Shown one piece after another: positions 15,804 through 25,199 of a stretch of DNA of 64,000 bases. The number at the start of each line of letters is the position of its first letter. Positions within the stretch are counted from its first letter, which is position 1. The stretch covers positions 348,324 through 412,323 of the forward strand of contig NZ_KB908454.1 in NCBI RefSeq assembly GCF_000381965.1, in the 5' to 3' direction. Made by a program: the position numbers and the translations under genes. The DNA is from Oceanimonas smirnovii ATCC BAA-899 (GTDB lineage Bacteria > Pseudomonadota > Gammaproteobacteria > Enterobacterales > Aeromonadaceae). Below the pieces are notes generated by a model that was not told the origin of the DNA, searched no databases, and worked only from the letters and a program-made list of their open reading frames with translations.

Positions 15804-18257
15804 ATGAGCACTAAATCAGCAGAGCTGCGTTTGCTCATAGAGGGCATGAGCTGCGCGTCTTGCGTCTCCCGGGTTGAAAAGGCCCTGGGCGGTGTGCCGG
15901 GAGTGCGTTCGGTCAGTGTCAACCTGGCGTCGAACCGTGCCGAGCTGGTGCTGGACAAGGGCACCGCCGCCGGTGAGCTGGCAGCAGCAGTGAACAAGGC
16001 CGGCTACCAGTGCCCGACCGAGCAGGCGGAGCTGGTGATTGGCGGCATGAGCTGTGCGTCCTGCACTGGCCGGATAGAAAAAGTACTCAGCCGGCTGCCC
16101 GGTGTGCTGTCGGCCAGAGTCAATCTGGCCGCCGAGCGGGCGTATGTGGAGTGGCTTGCCGGCAGTCAGGATATCAGTGCTCTGACGGCGGCGGTGGAAA
16201 AAGCCGGCTTTAGTGCCGAGGCCGCCGATGATGCGCCTGCGGCCGACGAGGGTCATGGCCGCGAGCGGGAGCGGCAATCGCTGAAACGCTCGCTGATCAT
16301 GGCTGCTGTGCTTACCCTGCCGGTGTTTGTGCTGGAAATGGGCGCGCACTTTGTGCCCGGCATGCATGAATGGATTAACAACACCCTGGGGCAAGCCCTG
16401 AACTGGCGCATTCAGTTTGTGCTGGCCAGTCTGGTGCTGTTTGGCCCGGGCTTGCTGTTTTTGAAAAAAGGGCTGCCGGCGCTGCTGCGCGGGGCCCCCG
16501 AAATGAATTCGCTGGTGGCGCTGGGGGGCCTGGCCGCCTGGGGCTATTCCACCGTGGCTACCTTTGCCGGACACTGGCTGCCCGCCGGCAGCCGGCAGGT
16601 ATATTTCGAGGCGGCGGCGGTGATCGTCACCCTTATTTTGCTGGGGCGTTTTCTTGAGGCGCGGGCCAAAGGCCGCACCGGCGAGGCCATTGAAAAGCTG
16701 CTCGGCCTGCAGGCACCCAGCGCCAGAGTAGAGCGGAATGGCAGCACCGAAGAGGTGCCTCTTGAACAGGTGAGAGTAAAAGACAAAGTGCGGGTACGCC
16801 CGGGTGAGCGCATTCCGGTAGACGGCACCGTCGTGGACGGCGCTTCCTGGGTAGATGAGTCCATGCTGACCGGTGAACCCGATCCGGTAGAAAAGCAGAA
16901 GGGCAGTGAGGTCACCGGCGGCACGGTTAACAACAAGGGCTCGCTGCTGGTGGAAGTCACGCAAGTGGGCAAAGAGACCCGGCTTTCGCAAATTATTCGC
17001 ATGGTGGAGCAGGCTCAGGGGGCCAAACTGCCTATTCAGGCGCTGGTGGACAAGGTGACCGGTGTGTTTGTGCCCGTGGTGATGAGCCTTTCCTTGCTCA
17101 CCTTTGTGCTCTGGTGGTGGCTGGGGCCGGCACCGGCGCTCAGTTTTGCCCTGGTTAACGCCGTGGCGGTGCTGATCATTGCCTGCCCCTGTGCCATGGG
17201 GCTGGCCACGCCCACCTCCATTATGGTGGGCACCGGCCGGGCCGCCGAGCTGGGCGTGTTGTTTCGCAAGGGCGAGGCACTGCAGGCCCTGCGCGGCGTC
17301 AAGGTGATCGCCTTTGACAAAACCGGTACCCTCACCGAAGGCAAGCCTGAGCTCACCGATCTGCAGGTGAGTGACGGCCTGGATAAAGACACTGTGCTGG
17401 CGCAGATTGCCGCCGTGGAGCAGCGCTCCGAGCATCCCATTGCCGATGCCCTGCTGGCGGCGGCACGAGAACGGGACCTTAATCTGCCTGAAGTAAGCGA
17501 GTTCGACACCGTTACCGGCATGGGCGTAAAGGCAAAGATCGACGGCGTGCGAGTGGAGGTGGGGGCGGATCGTTACCTGAAATCCCTTGATATGGACTTG
17601 TCGGTATTTGCCGACACCGCTCACAAGCTGGCTGATGAAGGTAAAACGCCGCTTTATGCCGCCATCGACGGCAAACCGGCCGCCATTCTGGCGGTGGCGG
17701 ATCGCATCAAGGAAGGCACCGCCGATGCCATTACCGCCCTGCATGAGCAGGGGCTGAAAGTGGCCATGATCACCGGTGACAACAAGGGCACGGCCGAGGC
17801 CATTGCCTCACAGCTGGGCATTGATGCCGTTGAGGCGGAAGTCATGCCCGATGGCAAGGTGGAAGCCCTGGAGCACCTGCGCCAGCAGCACGGCACAGTG
17901 GCGTTTGTGGGCGACGGCATTAACGATGCCCCGGCACTGGCGGCGGCGGATGTGGGGCTGGCCATTGGCACCGGCACCGACATTGCCATTGAGGCGGCCG
18001 ACGTTGTGCTGATGCGCGGCGATCTGCGGGCCGTGCCTCAGGCGCTGGCCATCAGCCATGCCACCCTGCGCAATATTCGCCAGAACCTGTTCTGGGCCTT
18101 TGCCTACAATGTGTGTCTTATTCCGGTGGCGGCGGGTGTGCTGTATCCGGCTTTTGGTCTGCTGCTCTCGCCCATGCTGGCCGCCGGTGCCATGGCGCTG
18201 TCGAGCGTGTTTGTGGTGAGCAATGCCCTGCGGCTGAAACGGTTCAGGGGCGCATAA
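15804..18257 (+). CDS. copA: Cu(I)-exporting P1B-type ATPase
   Basis: An 817-residue inner-membrane pump expelling Cu(I) from the cytoplasm. Two N-terminal HMA domains carry GMSCASC (about residues 14-20 and 81-87). Eight membrane helices follow. The transport site is Cys461-Pro-Cys463 in IACPCAMG, followed by the TPTSI stretch. The phosphorylation site is Asp505 in DKTGT. The TGEPDPVEK actuator loop, the SEHP nucleotide-binding motif and the GDGINDAP hinge (about 703-710) are all present. The C-terminal helices have the Cu(I)-ATPase pattern (AYN, then [15 protein letters not shown]). The first two glycines of the actuator TGE loop are intact. It is in an operon with copZ. Confidence 0.97.
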   Translation: MSTKSAELRLLIEGMSCASCVSRVEKALGGVPGVRSVSVNLASNRAELVLDKGTAAGELAAAVNKAGYQCPTEQAELVIGGMSCASCTGRIEKVLSRLPGVLSARVNLAAERAYVEWLAGSQDISALTAAVEKAGFSAEAADDAPAADEGHGRERERQSLKRSLIMAAVLTLPVFVLEMGAHFVPGMHEWINNTLGQALNWRIQFVLASLVLFGPGLLFLKKGLPALLRGAPEMNSLVALGGLAAWGYSTVATFAGHWLPAGSRQVYFEAAAVIVTLILLGRFLEARAKGRTGEAIEKLLGLQAPSARVERNGSTEEVPLEQVRVKDKVRVRPGERIPVDGTVVDGASWVDESMLTGEPDPVEKQKGSEVTGGTVNNKGSLLVEVTQVGKETRLSQIIRMVEQAQGAKLPIQALVDKVTGVFVPVVMSLSLLTFVLWWWLGPAPALSFALVNAVAVLIIACPCAMGLATPTSIMVGTGRAAELGVLFRKGEALQALRGVKVIAFDKTGTLTEGKPELTDLQVSDGLDKDTVLAQIAAVEQRSEHPIADALLAAARERDLNLPEVSEFDTVTGMGVKAKIDGVRVEVGADRYLKSLDMDLSVFADTAHKLADEGKTPLYAAIDGKPAAILAVADRIKEGTADAITALHEQGLKVAMITGDNKGTAEAIASQLGIDAVEAEVMPDGKVEALEHLRQQHGTVAFVGDGINDAPALAAADVGLAIGTGTDIAIEAADVVLMRGDLRAVPQALAISHATLRNIRQNLFWAFAYNVCLIPVAAGVLYPAFGLLLSPMLAAGAMALSSVFVVSNALRLKRFRGA

Positions 18258-18268
18258 CAGACCCGAGT

Positions 18269-18277
18269 TGTTATAAT
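18269..18277 (+). promoter_or_regulatory. Extended -10 promoter of purT
   Basis: TGTTATAAT (18269-18277) matches an extended -10 (TGnTATAAT) 11 bases past the copA stop and about 32 bases before the purT ATG. I see no good -35, which extended -10 promoters can lack. Confidence 0.55.
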
Positions 18278-18308
18278 GCGCGCTTTCTCACAAAACAGGA
18301 CTTCTGTT

Positions 18309-19490
18309 ATGACAACTCTGGGTACCCCCCTCTCGGCAACTGCCACCCGGGTTTTAATGTGCGGCGGCGGTGAGCTGGGCAAGGAAGTAGTCATTGAGCT
18401 GCAGCGACTGGGCGTTGAAGTGATAGTGGTGGATCGCTATGCCAACTCGCCGGCCATGCAGGTGGCTCATCGTTCCCATGTGATTTCCATGCTCGACGGT
18501 GCCGCCCTGCGTGCCGTGATAGAACAAGAGCAGCCGCATTTTATCGTGCCGGAAATTGAGGCCATTGCCACCGATACGCTGGCCGAGCTTGAACGGGAAG
18601 GCTTTAACGTGGTGCCCACTGCCCGGGCCACTCAGCTCACCATGAACCGGGAAGGCATTCGCCGGCTGGCAGCGGAAGAGCTGGGGCTTGCCACCTCGCC
18701 TTATCGCTTTGCCGGCACGCAAGACGAGTTTCGCGCCGCCGTGGCCGAGATTGGCCTGCCCTGTGTGGTCAAGCCCATTATGAGCTCGTCGGGCAAGGGC
18801 CAGAGCACGGTGAAAACCGAGGCCGATATCGACGCCGCCTGGCATTATGCGCAGGAAGGCGGCCGCGCCGGCGGTGGCCGGGTGATAGTAGAAGGTTTTG
18901 TGGAATTCGATTACGAAATTACCCTGCTCACCGTGCGCCATGCCGGTGGTACTCGCTTCTGTGCGCCTATTGGTCATGTGCAGGTAGACGGCGATTATCG
19001 CGAGTCCTGGCAGCCTCAGGCCATGAGTCCGGCGGCGCTTTCGGCGGCCGAAGCCATGGCGGAAAAAGTCACCAGCGCCCTGGGCGGCCTGGGTCTGTTT
19101 GGCGTGGAGCTGTTTATTCGCGGTGATGAGGTGTTGTTCAGCGAAGTCTCGCCCCGGCCTCACGACACCGGCATGGTGACCCTGATTTCCCAGAACCTGT
19201 CGGAGTTTGCCCTGCACGCCCGGGCCATTCTCGGCCTGCCTATTCCCGCGATTCGCCAGTACGACCCGGCGGCCTCGGCGGTGATACTGCCACAAGGGGA
19301 GTCCAGCCAAACCACCTTTGGCAACCTGAGTGAAGCCCTGGCCCAGCCCGATACGGATTTGCGCCTGTTCGGCAAGCCGGAAATCAACGGCCGCCGCCGT
19401 ATGGGCGTGGCCCTGAGTCTGGCCGACAGCATTGACGCCGCCCGGGAAAAGGCCCGCCGCGCCGCCGCCGCAGTTAAAGTAGAGTTTTAA
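18309..19490 (+). CDS. purT: Formate-dependent phosphoribosylglycinamide formyltransferase
   Basis: GAR transformylase 2 (393 residues) uses ATP and formate to formylate GAR, the folate-independent alternative to PurN at the third purine step. ATG 18309 (MTTLGTPLS) is preferred to an upstream ATG at 18276, because family members start at this point. It has the ATP-grasp features: [11 protein letters not shown] (about 18-28), [10 protein letters not shown] (ATP loop), [14 protein letters not shown] (metal site) and GVELF. With purH and purD it makes three purine genes in this window, in separate transcription units. Confidence 0.97.
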   Translation: MTTLGTPLSATATRVLMCGGGELGKEVVIELQRLGVEVIVVDRYANSPAMQVAHRSHVISMLDGAALRAVIEQEQPHFIVPEIEAIATDTLAELEREGFNVVPTARATQLTMNREGIRRLAAEELGLATSPYRFAGTQDEFRAAVAEIGLPCVVKPIMSSSGKGQSTVKTEADIDAAWHYAQEGGRAGGGRVIVEGFVEFDYEITLLTVRHAGGTRFCAPIGHVQVDGDYRESWQPQAMSPAALSAAEAMAEKVTSALGGLGLFGVELFIRGDEVLFSEVSPRPHDTGMVTLISQNLSEFALHARAILGLPIPAIRQYDPAASAVILPQGESSQTTFGNLSEALAQPDTDLRLFGKPEINGRRRMGVALSLADSIDAAREKARRAAAAVKVEF

Positions 19491-19522
19491 GTTCTTAATC
19501 GTCTGTAGGTACGGGAAAACGT

Positions 19523-19627
19523 AGGCCAAAGGAACCACTTCGCGACACGCTTCAGGCCCCTCCCTGGGGCGCTCGACAAATGCCATCCATGGCATTTGAT
19601 CGGTCGCGAAGCGGCCACCTTTGGCCT
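19523..19627. repeat. Long imperfect palindrome between purT and chrA
   Basis: Left arm 19523-19546 and right arm 19603-19627 pair over about 24 bases with a few mismatches; shared cores are AGGCCAAAGG/CCTTTGGCCT and CTTCGCGAC/GTCGCGAAG. Inside lies a second hairpin, AAATGCCA-TCCA-TGGCATTT (19578-19597). The size and nested structure exceed a simple terminator and suggest a small mobile or REP-like element that may also terminate the convergent genes. Confidence 0.65.
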
Positions 19628-19672
19628 CCTTTATAGAGGCCGGCACCACCCTAATCCCTAATCCCCTTGCAC

Positions 19673-20803
19673 TTACAACCACACCCCCAGCAGCATAAAG
19701 GCCGGGATCAGTACCAGCAGCGGGCAACGGAACACGCGCAGTGCCAGCAAACCCAGCGCCGCCGCGGCGAGCGCCGGCGCACCGGTCACACTGGCCACAA
19801 ACACCGGCTGATACAGGGCCGCCAGCAATAATCCCACCACAGCCGCATTCACTCCGGCAATGGCACCGGCCATGCGCGGACTGGACGCCAGCGCCTGCCA
19901 GCCATTAATAAACGCCAGCACCAGTAAAAAGCCCGGCAAAAAGAGGCCAAAGGTGGCTACCAGTGCGCCCAGCAGCGGGCTGGCGGGTAATAACTCTGCG
20001 CCCAGAAAGGTGGCAAGGGTAAACATGGGGCCGGGCATGGCCTGGGCTGCGCCGTAACCGGTCAGAAACACTTCACTGGAAAGATCGTTTGCCAGCAGGT
20101 TCTGCAGCAGGGGCAGCACCACATGGCCGCCGCCAAACACCAGGCTGCCGGCCTGATAAAAGTCGGCAAACAGCCCCGCCGAGCCACCATGGGCCAGCAG
20201 CGGCAGACCCACAAACAAGGCGGCGAACAACAATAAAAACGGCCAGTTAATAAAGGCCTTGCGCACTGGCTCGCCGCTGTCGCGGGTAAGCAATATGGCT
20301 CCGACCACGGCGGCGGCCAGCAGGGCAATAAACTGGGCCAGCAGCCCGGGCCAGAGCCAAAGCCCCGCGGAGGTTCCCACCGCCAGAGCCAGAGTCAGGC
20401 GCCGGCGACAGAACTGGCCGGCCATGGTCAGCACCGCATCGGCCACCACTACCAGGGCAAACAGCTTAAGGCCGTTTACCACTGCTGAGGTAACGGGTGA
20501 GTCGGCAAAGTGCCTGCCCAGCATGGCCAGTGCCAGCATCAGCACAAACGAGGGCAGGGTAAAACCGATAAAAGCAGCAATGGCCCCGCCCAGGCCGGCG
20601 CGCTGGTAGCCGATGGCAAAGCCCAGCTGGCTGGAGGCAGGCCCTGGCAGGAACTGGCACAAGGCCATCGTCGAGGCAAAGCGATCCTGAGGAATCCATC
20701 CCAATTTTTGTACAAAGTGGCGCTGAAAGTAGCCGATATGGGCAGCAGGACCACCAAAACTGACACAACCCAGCAGTAAAAATTGCCAAAATACGGACAG
20801 CAT
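19673..20803 (-). CDS. chrA: Chromate efflux transporter ChrA
   Basis: A 376-residue membrane protein with two homologous CHR domains. The first begins FLLLGCVSFGGPAAHIGYFQRHFV with the later LPGPASSQLGFAIGYQRAGLGGA motif. The second has SLVFGGGHVVLPLL and AQAMPGPMFTLATFLG. Family members expel chromate from the cytoplasm, and the length fits the long-chain ChrA group. The ATG has GGAG seven bases upstream. It reads away from the flagellar cluster and is not part of it. No chrB regulator is next to it. Orthologues without a demonstrated chromate role exist, so the substrate is by family. Confidence 0.93.
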   Translation of the reverse strand: MLSVFWQFLLLGCVSFGGPAAHIGYFQRHFVQKLGWIPQDRFASTMALCQFLPGPASSQLGFAIGYQRAGLGGAIAAFIGFTLPSFVLMLALAMLGRHFADSPVTSAVVNGLKLFALVVVADAVLTMAGQFCRRRLTLALAVGTSAGLWLWPGLLAQFIALLAAAVVGAILLTRDSGEPVRKAFINWPFLLLFAALFVGLPLLAHGGSAGLFADFYQAGSLVFGGGHVVLPLLQNLLANDLSSEVFLTGYGAAQAMPGPMFTLATFLGAELLPASPLLGALVATFGLFLPGFLLVLAFINGWQALASSPRMAGAIAGVNAAVVGLLLAALYQPVFVASVTGAPALAAAALGLLALRVFRCPLLVLIPAFMLLGVWL

Positions 20804-20889
20804 AAATGGCTCCGGTTAATCACGATGGGGTCATCATACTATCCCCATGATGACAGTTCATGTGCCGATTATTTATCTGTCTGAATGTG

Positions 20890-20907
20890 TTGGAACAGTT
20901 ATTGCTT
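20890..20907 (+). promoter_or_regulatory. Sigma-54 promoter of fliM operon
   Basis: TTGGAAC-N5-TTGCTT places GG at 20892-20893 and GC at 20904-20905, the invariant 12-base step of -24/-12 promoters. It differs from the consensus TTGGCAC-N5-TTGCW at one position. It lies 92 bases before the fliM start and would be fired by LafK, encoded in the same cluster. Confidence 0.8.
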
Positions 20908-20999
20908 AACCCTGCTCGCAAACGTCGCTAAACGTATTGGTTCCCACCATCTGCTTTGGTAGTTATTCAGGTGAGGCAGCCGCCCCGGAGGTAAAGGCA

Positions 21000-21878
21000 G
21001 TGAGTAATAAGCAGCGAACCACACAAACGCAGTTCGCGCCATTGAGCGGAAAAATTCACCTGACAGGGGAAGAGGTATTTCCCCCCTATGATTTTTTTCA
21101 GCAAGAGTCTCCGCGCGAGCAGCAGCGTGAGCGCCTGCATAAGGCCATAGAGAGCTGCCGGGATGGCTGGCGACGCCGGCTTGAAGCCATGCTCTGCCGC
21201 AGTGAACTGAGCCTGAGCTGCCGTTTGCTGACGCAGGCCGAAGACGATGCCGAGATGCTTTATTTTGTGATGGAGCATCAATGGGATGGCCGGCTGCAGC
21301 GCTCTGCAGCCCTCTATATAGAGCACGCCACCCTGTATCAGCTGGCAGAAATGACCTTTGGCGGCATGCCCACAGACAGAGCAATGACATTGCGGGGGGT
21401 CTCTGAAACCGAGCGCCGGCTGGGCAACAGTTTATTGTCCATGTTGACCGATAACCTGGTGGCACGAATATTGCCAGAAGCGGTACCGGCAAGCCCCCGT
21501 ATGTTGGGATTCAAACCTGACATAGCGGCAGTGAGTTACCTGAAGTTCGAGATTCATTTTGCCGGCCGTCAGCTGAGTTGGGTGCTGGCACTGCCAGCAC
21601 TGGAGGTTGCCCCTCAGGCACAGAACGAGCCGGTTATTACAGGGCTGGCGGTTGAGCTGAATGCCGGTTTGCCCGGGCTTAATACCCGTTTGTCAGTGCC
21701 CCTGGCCAGCTTTGAACTGCCTCTTGGCAGGCTGGCAGAACTGCGCGAAGGGGATGTGCTGCCCATTCATCTGCTGCAGGAGGTGGTGGCCCGGGCCGGC
21801 GATTTGCCGGTGCTGAAAGGGCGGGTGGCCGAGCGCGATGGCATGCTGGTGTTTGCCAGTCACGGATTCATAGATTGA
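21000..21878 (+). CDS. fliM: Flagellar motor switch protein FliM (lateral type)
   Basis: A C-ring switch protein, part of the rotor that sets rotation direction. GTG 21000 has GGAGGT seven bases upstream; a frame from 20937 lacks a ribosome site. This gives 292 residues, shorter than the roughly 330 of polar or enteric FliM. The middle domain includes AEMTFGGMPTDRAMTLRGVSETERRLGNSLLSML, and a C-terminal SPOA domain occupies about the last 75 residues (LASFELPLGRLAELREGDVLPI). The N-terminal CheY-binding motif (LSQxEIDALL) is absent. First gene of fliMNPQRflhBA under a sigma-54-type promoter. Confidence 0.88.
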   Translation: MSNKQRTTQTQFAPLSGKIHLTGEEVFPPYDFFQQESPREQQRERLHKAIESCRDGWRRRLEAMLCRSELSLSCRLLTQAEDDAEMLYFVMEHQWDGRLQRSAALYIEHATLYQLAEMTFGGMPTDRAMTLRGVSETERRLGNSLLSMLTDNLVARILPEAVPASPRMLGFKPDIAAVSYLKFEIHFAGRQLSWVLALPALEVAPQAQNEPVITGLAVELNAGLPGLNTRLSVPLASFELPLGRLAELREGDVLPIHLLQEVVARAGDLPVLKGRVAERDGMLVFASHGFID

Positions 21879-21900
21879 GCTGTAACGGAGCAGTAAACAG

Positions 21901-22278
21901 ATGAGCGAAATACAACATCAGGACATGGGACTGTTGCCGGGAGACGATCTGGACAGCCTGTTCAATGAAGCCGCCATGGAGGCAGAAGAAGCGGCTGCAC
22001 CGGCTGCAGAGCAGCGGGGGCTGGATTATTTTCAGCAGTTGCCGGTCAGGGTATCGCTGGAAGTGGCCAGCGCCGAAGTGAGCCTGGGGGAGCTGATGCA
22101 GGCGGGTGAAGGTGCCGTGATTGAGCTGAATAAGGCCGTGGGTGAGCCGCTGGATCTTAAGGTGAACGGTACTCTGCTGGCGCAAGGGGAAGTGGTGGTG
22201 GCCAATGGCCGTTATGGCGTACGCCTGACCCGTATTGTAAACCGGCCCGCACATCAGGCTGGAGCCAATGAAGCATAA
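21901..22278 (+). CDS. fliN: Flagellar motor switch protein FliN
   Basis: A 125-residue C-ring component. The N-terminal 45 residues are acidic and low in structure, with the DLDSLFNEA segment. The C-terminal SPOA domain (about 48-118: LPVRVSLEVASAEVSLGELMQAGEGAVIELNKAVG and so on, ending GRYGVRLTRIV) dimerises and binds FliM and the FliH export complex. It starts 22 bases after fliM and overlaps fliP by 11 bases. Confidence 0.95.
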   Translation: MSEIQHQDMGLLPGDDLDSLFNEAAMEAEEAAAPAAEQRGLDYFQQLPVRVSLEVASAEVSLGELMQAGEGAVIELNKAVGEPLDLKVNGTLLAQGEVVVANGRYGVRLTRIVNRPAHQAGANEA

Positions 22279-23011
22279 GCCCTGGCTGGTTCTGCTTCTG
22301 GTCACTGTGCTGGTACTTCTGCCGGGGCAGGCTTTGGCCGATATGCCCTTGTTATCGGTTACCGGCCCTGACGGCGAAACGGAATACAGCCTGAAAATTC
22401 AGATTTTACTGCTGATGACGGCGCTGGGGCTGCTGCCGGCGTTTTTGCTGATGCTCACCAGCTTTACCCGCATTATCGTGGTGCTGGCAGTGCTGCGTCA
22501 GGCCCTGGGCCTGCAGCAAAGCCCGCCCAACCGAGTGCTGATCGGCATTGCCCTGTCGCTGACGTTGCTGATTATGCGGCCGGTATGGCAGGACATTTAT
22601 CACAACGCCTTTGTGCCCTATGACAATGGTGATATCGGCTTTGAGCAGGCGCTGGTGACGGCAAAAGCGCCGCTGCAGACCTTTATGCTGGCCCAGACCC
22701 GGGAAACGGATCTGGAGCAGATCCTCAATATCGCTCAGGAGCCCACCGACCTGGCCCCCGAGGAGGTGCCTTTTGAGGTGCTGATCCCGGCTTTTGTGCT
22801 GAGCGAGCTGAAAACCGCCTTTCAGATTGGCTTTATGCTGTTTATTCCCTTTCTGGTGATCGATCTGGTGGTGGCCAGCGTACTCATGGCCATGGGTATG
22901 ATGATGCTGTCGCCCCTGGTGATCTCGCTGCCGTTCAAGCTGATGCTGTTTGTGCTGGTGGACGGCTGGGCCATGACGGTGGGCACCCTGGCCCGCAGTT
23001 TCGGAGGCTGA
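22268..23011 (+). CDS. fliP: Flagellar type III export gate protein FliP
   Basis: A 247-residue inner-membrane protein that forms the FliP5-FliQ4-FliR1 export gate. A cleaved signal sequence (about 1-25, ending GQALA) is typical of FliP. Then come TSFTRIIVVLAVLRQALGLQQSPPN, the conserved periplasmic region, and the C-terminal helices with MMLSPLVISLPFKLMLFVLVDGW. fliP follows fliN directly and no fliO is present, as in other lateral systems. Confidence 0.97.
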   Translation: MKHKPWLVLLLVTVLVLLPGQALADMPLLSVTGPDGETEYSLKIQILLLMTALGLLPAFLLMLTSFTRIIVVLAVLRQALGLQQSPPNRVLIGIALSLTLLIMRPVWQDIYHNAFVPYDNGDIGFEQALVTAKAPLQTFMLAQTRETDLEQILNIAQEPTDLAPEEVPFEVLIPAFVLSELKTAFQIGFMLFIPFLVIDLVVASVLMAMGMMMLSPLVISLPFKLMLFVLVDGWAMTVGTLARSFGG

Positions 23012-23278
23012 ATGACGCCCGAGCAGACGGTGGACATTATCAGTCAGGCGGTGCTGACCATTATCGCCATGGTCAGCGTGCTGATCATTCCCGGTATGGT
23101 GGTGGGGCTGGTGGTGAGTATTATTCAGTCGGCCACGCAAATTCAGGAGCAGACCCTGAGCTTTTTTCCGCGGCTGCTGGTCACCCTGCTGATGCTGATC
23201 TTTGCCGGCCACTGGCTGCTGCGGGAGCTGATGGAGCTGTTCGATATGCTCTACACCATTATTCCCGGAAGTCTGTGA
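23012..23278 (+). CDS. fliQ: Flagellar export protein FliQ
   Basis: An 88-residue protein with two membrane hairpins (about 15-38 and 52-70), normal FliQ length. It has the conserved QSATQIQEQTLSFFPR loop, which contributes to the gate's cytoplasmic opening. It begins at the base after the fliP stop, and its own stop abuts fliR. Confidence 0.95.
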   Translation: MTPEQTVDIISQAVLTIIAMVSVLIIPGMVVGLVVSIIQSATQIQEQTLSFFPRLLVTLLMLIFAGHWLLRELMELFDMLYTIIPGSL

Positions 23279-24058
23279 ATGACGCCTTTGCTCAGCCTGA
23301 CCACTCCCGAGCTGATGGCCTGGATAGGCAAGGGCTGGTGGCCCTTTTGCCGGCTGGCGGCATTTTTCTGGGTGCTGCCGCTGTTTGGTGACGGCCACCT
23401 GAGTCCGCAAATCAGGCTGCTGTTTGCTTTTTCTCTGGCCATGGTGCTGATGCCGCTGCTGCCACTGGGACCGGCAATAGATCCGTTTTCTTTTGCTACT
23501 CTGGTGATCACTCTGGAGCAGCTGTTGTTCGGTGCCCTGCTGGCGCTGATGCTGCAGCTGCTGTTTACCGTGGTGACCATGGCCGGACAAATCCTGTCGA
23601 TGCAGATGGGACTGGCCATGGCGGTGATGAACGATCCGGTGAACGGCGGCTCGGCACCGCTGATCGGCCAGTTGTTGTGGATCTTTGTGGCCTTGCTGTT
23701 TCTGGCCTGGAACGGTCATTTGCTGGCGCTGGATGTGATTGTAGAGAGCTTTCGCAGCTGGCCTGTGGGCCATAGTCTGACCGAGCTGGATTTGTCAGTG
23801 CTGGTGAATCTCGCCGGCTGGATGTTTGGTGCCGCCCTGCTGCTGGCGCTGCCGGCGGTGATTGCCATGCTGCTGGTCAATATCACCTTTGGCGTGATGA
23901 ACCGCAGCGCGCCTTCGCTCAATATCTTCGCCCTCGGCTTTCCCATGACCATGATGCTGGGGTTGGTGTCGCTGCTGCTGATGCTGGCCAATATTCCTCA
24001 GCGTTATCTGGAATTCAGTCAGGACGTGTTTGATCTCATGCGCCAGTGGAGTTTGTAA
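23279..24058 (+). CDS. fliR: Flagellar export protein FliR
   Basis: A 259-residue membrane protein with about six hydrophobic segments, the single-copy subunit of the export gate. Seen: the FWVLPLFGDGHLSPQIRLLFAFSLA segment near the start, QILSMQMGLAMAVMNDPVNGGSAPLIGQL in the middle, and FGVMNRSAPSLNIFALGFP near the C-terminus, which is strongly conserved in FliR/YscT. It abuts both neighbours with no spacer. Confidence 0.96.
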   Translation: MTPLLSLTTPELMAWIGKGWWPFCRLAAFFWVLPLFGDGHLSPQIRLLFAFSLAMVLMPLLPLGPAIDPFSFATLVITLEQLLFGALLALMLQLLFTVVTMAGQILSMQMGLAMAVMNDPVNGGSAPLIGQLLWIFVALLFLAWNGHLLALDVIVESFRSWPVGHSLTELDLSVLVNLAGWMFGAALLLALPAVIAMLLVNITFGVMNRSAPSLNIFALGFPMTMMLGLVSLLLMLANIPQRYLEFSQDVFDLMRQWSL

Positions 24059-25189
24059 ATGGCCGGGCAGGATTCTTCTCAGGATAAAAGTGAGCAGCCT
24101 ACCGAGCAGCGCAAGCGCAAGGCCCGTCGTGAAGGCCAGATAGCCCGCTCCAAGGATCTCAATACGTTGGTATTGCTGTTGCTTGGCGGTGTGGTGATCT
24201 GGTGGCAGACGGCGGCGCTGGGGGCGTTTTTCCGCCGGTTATTTACTTCGGCGATGGAGCTGCCGGCGGCGGCCACGCGGGAGCCGGCGCGTATGCTTGA
24301 GCTGCTGGAGCAGGCACTGATGGCCACCCTGTGGGCGCTGCTGCCGGTGTTTCTGACTATTTCCGTTTTGCTATTGCTGTCGGGGCTGGTGCCCGGCGGT
24401 CTGCTGTTTTCCTGGGACAGTCTGCAGCCCAAACTGAGCCGGCTTAATCCGCTCTCCGGGCTTAAGCGTATGTTTTCAAAGCAGACGCTGGTGGAGTTGT
24501 TCAAATCCATGCTCAAGGTCACTCTGCTGGGGGGCACGCTGGGTGTGCTGCTTTACAGCCAGTGGGAACGACTGGTATTTCTTGGCCGCATGCCGCTGGA
24601 AACCGGTTTTGGTCAGGGTCTGGGGCTGCTGGTGCTGGCAGTGTTGAGTCTGTGCGCGGCGCTGGCGCTGATTGCCGTTATCGATGTGCCCTTTCAGAAA
24701 TGGTCGATGAACCAGAAGCTGAAGATGACCAAACAGGAAGTAAAGGAAGAGCAGAAAAACACAGATGGCCGCCCCGAGATTAAGCAACGCATTCGCCAAA
24801 TTCAGTTTCAGATGGCCACCGGCCGCATCGAGCAGCGAGTGCCCGATGCCGATGTGGTGATTGTTAACCCCACCCATTACGCGGTGGCACTCAAGTATGA
24901 TCCCGAACGGGCCGACGCTCCCTTTGTGATTGCAAAGGGCACCGATGCGCTGGCCGCGCGTATTCGCGAACTGGCCCGGTTGCACGATCTGGAGATCATT
25001 AGTCTGCCGCCCCTGACCCGTGCTCTGTATTACTCTACCCGGGTGGATCAGCAGGTGCCGGCGGGTCTGTACAGTGCCGTGGCCTATGTGCTGACCCATG
25101 TGCTGCAGCTCCAGGCCTGGCGGGACGGGCGAGGGCGCAAGCCCGGTGCTCTGCCTGATTTCAGTATTCCCAAGAAATATCAACATTAA
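24059..25189 (+). CDS. flhB: Flagellar export switch protein FlhB
   Basis: A 376-residue membrane protein that changes export specificity from rod/hook to filament proteins. The N-terminus carries QDKSEQPTEQRKRKARREGQIARSKDL. Four membrane helices follow, then a cytoplasmic domain with the autocleavage site NPTH (about residues 269-272) in VIVNPTHYAVALKYD. The C-terminal tail is longer than the cleavage core by about 100 residues, normal for FlhB. It works with the ruler protein FliK at 50.8 kb. Confidence 0.97.
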   Translation: MAGQDSSQDKSEQPTEQRKRKARREGQIARSKDLNTLVLLLLGGVVIWWQTAALGAFFRRLFTSAMELPAAATREPARMLELLEQALMATLWALLPVFLTISVLLLLSGLVPGGLLFSWDSLQPKLSRLNPLSGLKRMFSKQTLVELFKSMLKVTLLGGTLGVLLYSQWERLVFLGRMPLETGFGQGLGLLVLAVLSLCAALALIAVIDVPFQKWSMNQKLKMTKQEVKEEQKNTDGRPEIKQRIRQIQFQMATGRIEQRVPDADVVIVNPTHYAVALKYDPERADAPFVIAKGTDALAARIRELARLHDLEIISLPPLTRALYYSTRVDQQVPAGLYSAVAYVLTHVLQLQAWRDGRGRKPGALPDFSIPKKYQH

Positions 25190-25199
25190 GAGGTGAAGT

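Noticed and set aside
15816-17744. 642-codon open frame opposite copA
   Set aside because: Composition (His, Gln and Arg-rich, no motifs) is that of a shadow of a GC-rich gene; copA has all P-type ATPase motifs.
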